Below, in pieces: positions 6,806 to 11,746 of a stretch of DNA of 11,746 nt. Made by a program: the position numbers and the translations under genes. The stretch's first letter is position 1. Each line of letters starts with the position of its first letter. The notes under the pieces were generated by a model that did no database searches, was not told the origin of the DNA, and worked only from the letters and a program-made list of their open reading frames with translations. Source of the stretch: Capsulimonas sp. (lineage in GTDB: Bacteria; Armatimonadota; Armatimonadia; Armatimonadales; Capsulimonadaceae). The stretch spans positions 1 to 11,746 of the forward strand of contig JAOQAA010000606.1 in assembly GCA_025963815.1 (NCBI GenBank). Direction: 5' to 3'.

Positions 6806-7690
6806 TCAATCCGCTTCGTAAATTAGCTCGGCTTCTGAGAAGTTACGCGCTCGCAAATCATCCGGGCGAATGAAGAAGCACCCAGTTCCACCGAACTCCC
6901 AATAGATATTTGTGGCGTCGGAAGGCTTTGGGATTCGGATTTCCGATCCAAGCTGTAAGAGAAGAATTAAATCCCACCGCAAGAAACAGACTTGATCCAG
7001 CTGCGAGTGTCCCAGCATCCGATGAATAGGCGGGTGGCTGCTTGGAATATCGTCTTCTCTTCCTGGATAAAGCAATTCTTTCAGATTCCAGAATGCCTCG
7101 TCTCCCTCGTCTGTTGATCGAATAAGCTGGACGGCAGGATGCTCAAACGCCTGCGGGATCGTCATCTCTACGGAGAATTCGATCGCTGATGGACGGAACA
7201 TATGGCCTTTGGGCGCCTTCTGGGAATAGTCTTCGTCTTCCAGAAGCCCTTCGGGGAGTTCCGGCGCGAATGCGGGTTTCAGCGTCGTAATGTCCTCGAC
7301 GTAAATGACCTTCCACAGCCCATCGGACAAACGGTATTCGGAAACAACGTTCACCCAGTTCGCCGCGAAGAACAAGAGGAGGCCGGAATGTGGGAGCAGA
7401 CTGTCAGGATCGTATTCCGCGATGTCCGCTAAATTGATCTGCGCCAGGAAGAGCAGCGGATCCGCTCGATCAATATGAGATTGATTGTAGCCAGATGCGG
7501 TGGGCCATTTTATGTCGGCAGGCAGGTCGGGTAGACCGCCGATGCGTGATTGTCCTAATCCGGATGCATCGGCGGCAATCTCGGGATACGCGATTCGGAT
7601 GGATGGCAGGATCTGCGCCTCGATCTCCGCCGTATATGCGCTCAAGCCGACTTCGGCCACTGCTTCCATTACCAGTGATTTTGTGATCAA
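6806..7690 (-). CDS. YwqG-like protein (DUF1963)
   Basis: This 294-aa minus-strand protein matches the YwqG/DUF1963 family of unknown function, often found among contact-dependent or immunity-like accessory genes. Recognisable blocks are SRIGGLPDLPADIKWP at about residues 48-63, PLLFLAQINLADIAEYD near 77-93, the hydrophobic GLLLFFAAN, HRMLGHSQLDQ near 224-234, and the C-terminal CFFIRPDDLRARNFSEAELI. These follow the known family order: substrate-like 'GG.P.LP....WP', then 'FL.QI.L', then 'LLG...Q'. I take TTG at 7690 as the start, with GGAG 11 nt upstream on that strand; ATG at 7669 (residue 8) is an alternative without a clear ribosome binding site. It is the only minus-strand gene in the window. 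No membrane segment or signal peptide is evident. Confidence 0.85.
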   Translation of the reverse strand: MITKSLVMEAVAEVGLSAYTAEIEAQILPSIRIAYPEIAADASGLGQSRIGGLPDLPADIKWPTASGYNQSHIDRADPLLFLAQINLADIAEYDPDSLLPHSGLLLFFAANWVNVVSEYRLSDGLWKVIYVEDITTLKPAFAPELPEGLLEDEDYSQKAPKGHMFRPSAIEFSVEMTIPQAFEHPAVQLIRSTDEGDEAFWNLKELLYPGREDDIPSSHPPIHRMLGHSQLDQVCFLRWDLILLLQLGSEIRIPKPSDATNIYWEFGGTGCFFIRPDDLRARNFSEAELIYEAD

Positions 7691-7762
7691 TCGTTGTTAA
7701 ACTCCAAGTCGTTCCTTTTGATTGGTTCGTTATTGGATGCTCGATTCATTCCCGGCCTTCAT

Positions 7763-7801
7763 CAGCGATCAAGTCCTAAGCAGACTCATCGCTGGTATAA
7801 T
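7763..7801 (+). promoter_or_regulatory. Extended -10 promoter of the tRNA-like gene, with an inverted repeat
   Basis: TGGTATAAT at 7793-7801 is a perfect extended -10 element (TGn plus TATAAT). It ends 9 nt before the first base of the tRNA-like gene, so transcription would begin at about its 5' end. No recognisable -35 lies at the usual distance, which extended -10 promoters tolerate. The 7-bp inverted repeat CAGCGAT (7763-7769) / ATCGCTG (7788-7794) runs into the TG of the promoter, so a bound protein could block it. The operator role is inference. Confidence 0.5.
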
Positions 7802-7810
7802 TCTGGCGGC

Positions 7811-7930
7811 GGTCATGTAGCTCAGAAGAGAGAGCACTGTATAAGCGCGCCTCGCCATCGCGCGGAGTCGCAGGCGGTGGCTCCGTCTGCGGCGGCGCAG
7901 AGGTCGCGGGTTCAAGTCCCGCCATGGCCG
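7811..7930 (+). tRNA. tRNA-like gene with an oversized, unreadable anticodon region
   Basis: The outer parts of a tRNA are present. The acceptor stem is GGTCATG (7811-7817) with CATGGCC (7923-7929), 7 bp including one G-U. The D stem is GCTC/GAGC (7820-7823 / 7832-7835). The T arm is perfect, GCGGG-TTCAAGT-CCCGC (7906-7922), with a variable-loop-like AGGTC before it. No CCA is encoded. Seventy nt separate the D and T stems, where a class I tRNA has 23. CTGT (7837-7840) and GCAG (7897-7900) can form the outer four pairs of an anticodon stem, with 56 nt between them that fold into two GC-rich hairpins (7845-7863 and 7870-7890). The D loop AGAAGAGA lacks the usual GG. I cannot assign an anticodon. 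It may be an intron-like interrupted tRNA, a decayed tRNA, or a tRNA-like RNA with another role. Confidence 0.5.
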
Positions 7931-7962
7931 TCACGTTTTCCTAGAAAGCGGTTAAGCTGAAT

Positions 7963-8628
7963 ATGACCAACTCTCATGCTGTGTTCCGGAATCTTATCTT
8001 TGATCTGGATGGCACACTGACCGATCCACGTGAGAGTTTCGCCAATTGCATAGGCTTCGCACTGTCTCGCCTTGGTAAGAGCGCGCCTCCGTCGGAACAG
8101 CTTTACCAATATATCGGGCCGCCGATCCATGGAACTTTCACAAGCCTTCTTGAAACCACCGATGCTGATCTCATCGAACAGGCGGTTGGCTTCTATCGCC
8201 AGCGCATAGGGGCGGAGGGGATAGGCGAAAATGTCGCGTATTCAGGCGTGGTCGATGCGTTGATCGATCTTCGGGCGGCGGGATGTCAATTGTTTGTCGC
8301 GACCGCGTAGCCGCTGAAGTTTGCGATTCCGATCATGGAGCATTGTGGTCTCCACAGCTACTTTTCCGGTTTCTATGGAAGTGAGTTGGAGCGCCAGAAC
8401 ACGCCAAAGGCGGAGTTGATCGCATCGGTTCTTAAGGATTGGCGATTGTCTGCTTCGGAGACGGCAATGATCGGTGATCGCCACCACGATATTGAAGGAG
8501 CCGTAGCAAATGGCGTCTACTCCGTGGGAGTGACCTATGGTTACGGCAGTCCCGAGGAACTGACCGAGGCTGGGGCGGACGCCTTATGTTCACATCCGAC
8601 AGAATTGACAAATCAATTTCTTTGTTAG
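7963..8628 (+). pseudogene. HAD-superfamily phosphatase (Gph-like), interrupted by an amber codon
   Basis: The full 221-codon frame reads as a haloacid dehalogenase hydrolase of the phosphoglycolate phosphatase/5'-nucleotidase type, except for TAG at 8308-8310 (codon 116). Motif I is FDLDGTLTD (nucleophile Asp14, general acid Asp16). After the stop, the frame continues without a shift into Lys149 (TPKAELI, motif III) and IGDRHHD (motif IV, Asp172 and Asp176), ending GVTYGYGSPEELTEAGADA. The stop falls where relatives usually read ATSKP, here ATA-stop-P, so one A-to-T change in a Lys AAG codon would explain it. The 115-aa product would lack motifs III and IV and should be inactive. The rest shows no decay, so the mutation is recent, a sequencing error, or read through. 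No good ribosome binding site precedes the ATG, which lies 32 bp after the tRNA-like gene. Confidence 0.85.
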
Positions 8629-8641
8629 GTTCGGAGGATAT

Positions 8642-9052
8642 GTGAGCGAAATCGTATATGCAAGTGACGCAGCGGCAATTTCGGCAAATCAGTTAACAGG
8701 CTTTTTCGTCGGATGGCCGAACCCGCCCTCTCCGGAAACTCTTCTTCGACTACTCCATGAAAGCGACAATCGAGTGCTGGCGATTGACGAAGACGAGAAT
8801 GCAGTCGTCGGCTATATTACCGCTCTCATGGACGGTGTCTTGTTCGGCTACATCTCTTCATTGGAGGTGCTGCCGGCATACCAAAATCGTGGGATCGGAA
8901 GGCAGCTTGTCGCGCGGATGCTTGACGAGCTAAATCATCTCCACTCCATCGATCTCGTTTGCGATCCAGACGTCCAGCCATTCTACGAACGCTGCGGAAT
9001 GCGGCCATGTTCAGCGATGATTCTTCGGCGGCGTAATCATATTAATCCCTGA
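8642..9052 (+). CDS. Small GNAT-family N-acetyltransferase
   Basis: This 136-aa protein has a single GNAT domain. VVGYITALMDGVLFGYISSLEVLP forms the central strands, followed by the acetyl-CoA loop YQNRGIGRQLVARML at about residues 80-94 and the C-terminal VQPFYERCGM, the usual 'FYEK.GF' block. The N-terminal helix region includes LTGFFVGWPNPPSPETLLRLL, a pattern seen in small GNATs of unknown substrate. The start is GTG at 8642; the overlapping ATG at 8640 stops after one codon. GGAGG at 8633-8637 lies 4 nt upstream, a little close. It begins 13 bp after the HAD frame, so the two may share a transcript. The acetylation target cannot be inferred. Confidence 0.85.
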   Translation: MSEIVYASDAAAISANQLTGFFVGWPNPPSPETLLRLLHESDNRVLAIDEDENAVVGYITALMDGVLFGYISSLEVLPAYQNRGIGRQLVARMLDELNHLHSIDLVCDPDVQPFYERCGMRPCSAMILRRRNHINP

Positions 9053-9106
9053 TAATCCCAAGACCATAGTAGCCTAGGGTATGGGGTTCATAAGACAGAG
9101 GTTGCT

Positions 9107-9685
9107 TTGCAGATATTAGAGACGGAACGTTTATCACTGCGGGTCTTTGAACTCGAGGATCTGGACGCCTTCGCGGCGATCGAGGCCGACCCGGACGTCA
9201 TGAAGTACTTCGCGTCCGGCCCGCGCTCCCGCGAAACGGCGGCCCGCGCGATTGCTTGGTACCGAACACTTCAAGAGCAGCGAGGGCGCAGCTTCTGGGC
9301 CGTCATCCATAAAGCGGACAATTGCTTGATTGGACTTTGTGGATTGATCCCGCAACGAGTCGACGACAGCGATGAAATTGAAGTGGCGTACCGATTGGAT
9401 AAGTCCTACTGGGGTCAAGGGTTCGCTGCGGAGGCCGCCACGGCCGTCTGCAAATGGGGCTTCGATCACTTGGATGTTCCCCGGTTAATCTCGATCATCG
9501 ATCCAGACAACATCACGTCCATTCGGGTTGCCGAGAAAAATGGAATGAGCCATGTGGACCAGGCTGAGTACGATGGTAAAGTCTGCCACATCTATGCGAT
9601 TGCGCGTCCCCAAACGCAGCCGCCACCATGGGCATCGCTCATTTCTCCAGATCATGACATTCACGACGGAACATTTTATGCGTGA
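9107..9685 (+). CDS. GNAT-family N-acetyltransferase, RimJ/RimL type
   Basis: This protein of 192 aa is like the ribosomal-protein and antibiotic N-acetyltransferases of the Acetyltransf_3 type. It opens with the family signature LETERLSLRVFELEDLDAFAA, then GLCGLIPQRVDDSDEIEVAY, the acetyl-CoA region YWGQGFAAEAATAVCKWGFD at about residues 104-123, and NITSIRVAEKNGM near 145-157. Many relatives act on proteins or small molecules, so the substrate is open. The start is TTG at 9107, with AGAGG at 9097-9101, 5 nt upstream. The domain should end near YAIAR (about residue 166). The last 25 or so residues have no family match and are read through DNA that, in another frame, encodes the beginning of a RibD-like deaminase (repeat at 9667-9695). 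The native C-terminus may therefore have been lost. Confidence 0.85.
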   Translation: MQILETERLSLRVFELEDLDAFAAIEADPDVMKYFASGPRSRETAARAIAWYRTLQEQRGRSFWAVIHKADNCLIGLCGLIPQRVDDSDEIEVAYRLDKSYWGQGFAAEAATAVCKWGFDHLDVPRLISIIDPDNITSIRVAEKNGMSHVDQAEYDGKVCHIYAIARPQTQPPPWASLISPDHDIHDGTFYA

Positions 9686-9695
9686 AACTTTGGCG
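9667..9695 (+). repeat. 29-bp direct repeat, copy 1 (deaminase-start remnant)
   Basis: This stretch is identical in its first 20 bases, CGGAACATTTTATGCGTGAA, to copy 2 at 10923-10951, and 27 of 29 bases match overall. In the frame that begins at 9666 it encodes EHFMRETLA, against EHFMREALA at the start of the intact deaminase gene. Here it lies across the stop codon of the GNAT gene, in a different frame, and has no deaminase body after it. A remnant of a duplicated or disrupted deaminase gene is the simplest reading. Confidence 0.8.
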
Positions 9696-9854
9696 CTATC
9701 AGGTATTATAAGGCTCACGCGAGGGGATCGCGTCCGTGTCCGCGGAAAGAGCCGTGCTCAACCCATCGTCGTTTTTCGACCTCACCGACACTCTTTTCTG
9801 CCTGATCTTAGCGGACGACAGGCCGGCGCCTTGGCGCCATGGAAGGAGTCCGTC

Positions 9855-10901
9855 ATGACCACATCTCAAGGCATCGATCTCGATCAGTACAAGACGCAGG
9901 CAAGGGATTTGCTGAGGCAGGTCCGCGCCGCCTTGCCCGAAGCGATCGCGCGGCTGCGAACTCACCATCCCGAAGGCGAACGTCTCGCCTTATCGCCGCG
10001 CATACAGCTCGCCGACGCCCAGTTGACGCTCGCCCGCGAACTGGAGTACGGGAGCTGGGCCAAGCTCAAGGAACACCTGTTGTTCCTTCAGACGGTGCGC
10101 GCTCTTGACGCCGGCGACATGCGCGCTCTAACAACCCTACTGGACAAATGCCCTGCCCTCATTCGCTATCATTGTCATCGCGGCGAATATGGGCGGGGCT
10201 ACTTCGGCGACGCCACGCTTCTCCATCACATCGCGGGCAATCCTATTCGCGGCCCCATCCCGCCGAACGTTATGGACATTGCGCGAGAACTGCTTGCGCG
10301 CGGAGCCGACCCGAACGCCGTCGCGAACACCTCCACCACAATCGATCTCTTGATCACAAGCCGGCAGGCGTCCGAAGCCGGAGTCGCCGTTCCTCTCATC
10401 AATCTTCTCGTCGCGGCCGGAGCATCCGACCACGTCCTGCGCGACCCGGATCTGCTCTCTCAGCCCCTCTGGAACGGCGGGCGCGCGACGGCGGAGACGC
10501 TCGTCCGCAGCGGCTCCCGCATGGACGCCCGCCACGCCGCCGCGCTTGGACGGCTTGATATCCTGCCTGGGCTGCTGGGCGACAATCCCACATCCCAGTC
10601 CCTGGAAGAAGCGCTTGTCTACGCCTGCGTGCAGAATGAAGAAGAGGCTGTTCGGTACTTGGTTGGGCGAGGCGCGAAGGGCGACGTCAACGCGTCGCCG
10701 GGCGGCCAGTCCTCCGCGCTCCACAACGCGGCCTGGCGCGGCAACACGAGAATCGTGACGCTGCTGATGGAAAACGGCGCCCACATGAATGGACGGGATA
10801 CGCAGTGGAACGGCGTTCCCGCCGACTGGGCCGAGCACGGCGGCCACGCTGAATTGGCGGCGTTAATGCGGGGGCGTGAGGATATTCAGGGCGCGACGTA
10901 A
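9855..10901 (+). CDS. Ankyrin-repeat protein with a short N-terminal helical domain
   Basis: This 348-aa protein opens with a helical segment, LDQYKTQARDLLRQVRAALP with ALARELEYGSWAKLKEHL some 50 residues on. This is the short N-terminal domain common in bacterial ankyrin proteins ('A..LL.A......A..R', then 'LADAQL..ARE.G..SW..LK.H'). Ankyrin repeats follow: IARELLARGADPNAVANTST near residues 140-159, a degenerate set including INLLVAAGA and AETLVRSGSRMDA, and a clear pair at the C-terminus, SALHNAAWRGNTRIVTLLME and DWAEHGGHAELAALM. Ankyrins bind proteins; no partner is visible. There is no signal peptide, so it is probably cytosolic. The frame is open upstream to 9552, but ATG 9855 is chosen because GGAAGGAG (9841-9848) lies 6 nt before it and the family N-terminus starts there. 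It sits between the two copies of the 29-bp repeat. Confidence 0.88.
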   Translation: MTTSQGIDLDQYKTQARDLLRQVRAALPEAIARLRTHHPEGERLALSPRIQLADAQLTLARELEYGSWAKLKEHLLFLQTVRALDAGDMRALTTLLDKCPALIRYHCHRGEYGRGYFGDATLLHHIAGNPIRGPIPPNVMDIARELLARGADPNAVANTSTTIDLLITSRQASEAGVAVPLINLLVAAGASDHVLRDPDLLSQPLWNGGRATAETLVRSGSRMDARHAAALGRLDILPGLLGDNPTSQSLEEALVYACVQNEEEAVRYLVGRGAKGDVNASPGGQSSALHNAAWRGNTRIVTLLMENGAHMNGRDTQWNGVPADWAEHGGHAELAALMRGREDIQGAT

Positions 10902-10918
10902 ACAAAGGGTATCCAAGA

Positions 10919-11338
10919 TTGCCGGAACATTTTATGCGTGAAGCCTTGGCGGAAGGCCGCAAGGCGCTTCCTGATTGCCTGCCAAATCCCCCGGCGGGAT
11001 GTGTTTTCGTCAAAGATAACACGGTCATTGCCCGTGGATTTACAAATCCTCCCGGGAGCCATCACGCTGAGGCCATGGCGCTGAGCCAGGTTTCGGGTCC
11101 GCTCACGGACGTCACGGCCTACGTAACGCTGGAGCCATGTTCGTTTCAAGGGCGCACGCCCTCGTGCGCCATGGCTCTTGCGGCGCGTGACGTCTCCGCC
11201 GTTTATGTAGCGCTGATCGATCCCGATCAGCGCAATCACGGCAAAGGGATCGCGATTCTACGGCAATCAGGTATTGCAGTCACAGTAGGACTGTTACGGG
11301 AAGAAGCAGAGCGCGATCTTAAGCAATACCTGATTTGA
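10919..11338 (+). CDS. Stand-alone RibD-type pyrimidine deaminase domain
   Basis: This 139-aa protein corresponds to only the N-terminal deaminase half of RibD, which in riboflavin synthesis deaminates diaminohydroxyphosphoribosylaminopyrimidine. The zinc site is complete: HAE (His49, catalytic Glu51) and EPCSFQGRTPSC (Cys74, Cys83). PNPPAGCVFV at residues 22-31 and VALIDPDQRNHGKGIAIL are also typical. RibD usually continues about 220 aa further into the reductase; here a TGA follows DLKQYLI and no reductase sequence is seen in the next 400 bp. It may need a separate reductase or act on another substrate. I give TTG 10919 as the start because it keeps the family-like EHFMREAL; ATG 10934 is the alternative. 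The start region is copy 2 of a direct repeat. The gene begins 17 bp after the ankyrin stop. Confidence 0.82.
   Translation: MPEHFMREALAEGRKALPDCLPNPPAGCVFVKDNTVIARGFTNPPGSHHAEAMALSQVSGPLTDVTAYVTLEPCSFQGRTPSCAMALAARDVSAVYVALIDPDQRNHGKGIAILRQSGIAVTVGLLREEAERDLKQYLI
10923..10951 (+). repeat. 29-bp direct repeat, copy 2 (start of deaminase gene)
   Basis: This is the partner of 9667-9695, with 20 identical bases followed by 7 matches in 9. It is the natural beginning of the deaminase coding sequence (EHFMREALA), so this copy is probably the original one. The two copies are 1256 bp apart and enclose the whole ankyrin gene and its ribosome binding site. Confidence 0.8.
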
Positions 11339-11341
11339 CGA

Positions 11342-11536
11342 TATAATATTTTGCTCGTCAGCGCATATGGATTTCAGATCTCACAAAATAACCTGTGAAA
11401 TTTGACCGTAACCATGGGATAGTTCTTCAGACCCCGTCATCCAGCCTGATTAGGCTTCAGTCTTCCTCATCCATTCCGCCGGCCATGACGCCATCTCGGC
11501 TCTAAACTCTTGTCTCTCGGTCACTCTTTGTAATAT
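11342..11536 (+). promoter_or_regulatory. Intergenic region (11339-11568) with promoter-like elements for the sensor gene
   Basis: The 230 bp between the deaminase and the sensor gene hold no ORF I can support. TATAAT occurs at 11342-11347, but with a poor -35, inside a TGACGA/TCGTCA inverted repeat (11336-11341 / 11355-11360). AGCCT-GATT-AGGCT at 11443-11456 is a short hairpin without a U-run. Nearer the gene, TTGTCT (11510-11515) and TAATAT (11531-11536), 15 bp apart, form a weak promoter candidate; the latter lies in the 10-bp palindrome GTAATATTAC (11530-11539). Any of these may be chance in an AT-rich gap. Confidence 0.3.
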
Positions 11537-11568
11537 TACCCCTGCCCCTGAGGCAGAAAGTTACCAGC

Positions 11569-11746
11569 ATGGCTACCCGCCCGCGTCGACGGACGTGGAT
11601 CGCACCCACTCTCGCCATGATCGCGATCATTTGCCTTTTGGCGATGGCCGTACTTGCGACCGTAGGCTCCAGTCAACGGGAGCGAGCCAGCAATCTGACG
11701 GTTCTCCATACGTATGAGGTCTCCGATACTTTGCGGGATTTACTCA
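11569..11746 (+). CDS. Membrane sensor protein, N-terminus only (CHASE3-type start)
   Basis: An ATG at 11569 opens a frame of 59 codons that runs off the window. It begins with a basic stretch, ATRPRRRTW, followed by one hydrophobic segment of about 24 residues (about 10-34, IAPTLAMIAIICLLAMAVLA), a typical signal-anchor. Next come ERASNLTVLHTYEVSDTLRDLL, which matches the start of CHASE3 extracytoplasmic sensor domains ('HT.EV...L..LL'). Such domains are usually attached to histidine kinases, diguanylate cyclases or chemoreceptors; the output domain is outside the window, so the type cannot be stated. The ribosome binding site is weak: GAGG at 11550-11553 is 15 nt upstream. A later in-frame ATG at 11617 would cut into the membrane segment and is unlikely. 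Confidence 0.65.
   Translation, partial: MATRPRRRTWIAPTLAMIAIICLLAMAVLATVGSSQRERASNLTVLHTYEVSDTLRDLL

Noticed and set aside
7694..7960. 88-codon plus-strand open frame across the tRNA-like gene
   Set aside because: It runs straight through the acceptor and T arms, lacks a domain, and is explained by the RNA gene.
7811..8310. Idea that the odd tRNA-like gene is an amber suppressor for the HAD gene just downstream
   Set aside because: An amber suppressor needs a CTA anticodon, and no CTA occurs anywhere in 7811-7930. Proximity alone is not evidence.
9552..9854. 101-codon upstream extension of the ankyrin frame
   Set aside because: It overlaps the GNAT gene and reads through the deaminase remnant. 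A strong GGAAGGAG site and the family N-terminus place the start at 9855.
11336..11360. TGACGA/TCGTCA inverted repeat at the deaminase stop as an intrinsic terminator
   Set aside because: The stem is only 6 bp with a 13-nt loop and no following T-run, so I do not call it a terminator.

Overview
The window reads as the chromosome of a free-living, fairly GC-rich bacterium. It starts with a block of purine, phospholipid and housekeeping genes and continues into about 7 kb of small accessory genes. The short-form PurL, the PurF with a cleavable leader and four Fe-S-type cysteines, and PlsY (acyl-phosphate pathway) fit many non-proteobacterial phyla. The mix of ankyrin, GNAT and YwqG genes is reminiscent of Armatimonadota-like soil bacteria, but nothing here settles the phylum.

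Region 1 (1-4347, plus strand) holds the 3' part of purL, a large inverted repeat, then purF, plsY and maf. The last three overlap by 4 bp each (GTGA and ATGA junctions) and look like one transcription unit joining purine synthesis, glycerol-3-phosphate acylation and nucleotide-pool/septum housekeeping. Between purL and purF lies a near-perfect 61/62-bp inverted repeat around a 50-nt spacer, with a smaller palindrome inside each arm. It is the likely end point of purL transcription and looks like a dispersed palindromic element.

Region 2 (4348-9106) is accessory. It contains a Phd/YefM-VapC toxin-antitoxin pair with a TGTACA-type operator, a tandem-GNAT acetyltransferase, a SnoaL-like protein preceded by a 22-codon ORF with a much better ribosome binding site, a minus-strand YwqG (DUF1963) gene, a tRNA-like gene, a HAD phosphatase broken by one in-frame amber codon, and a small GNAT. 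The tRNA-like gene has intact acceptor, D-stem and T arms, an extended -10 promoter and no CCA, but carries about 47 nt too many where the anticodon arm should be.

Region 3 (9107-11746) contains a RimJ/RimL-type GNAT, an ankyrin-repeat protein, a stand-alone RibD-type deaminase domain and the first 59 codons of a membrane-anchored CHASE3-type sensor that runs off the end. A 29-bp direct repeat (27/29 identical) brackets the ankyrin gene. One copy is the start of the deaminase gene; the other lies across the end of the upstream GNAT gene. This suggests a duplicated or disrupted deaminase gene.

No CRISPR array, transposase, integrase or recognisable biosynthetic cluster is visible. The best leads are the oversized tRNA-like gene, the repeat around the ankyrin gene, the purL-purF inverted repeat and the amber-interrupted HAD gene.
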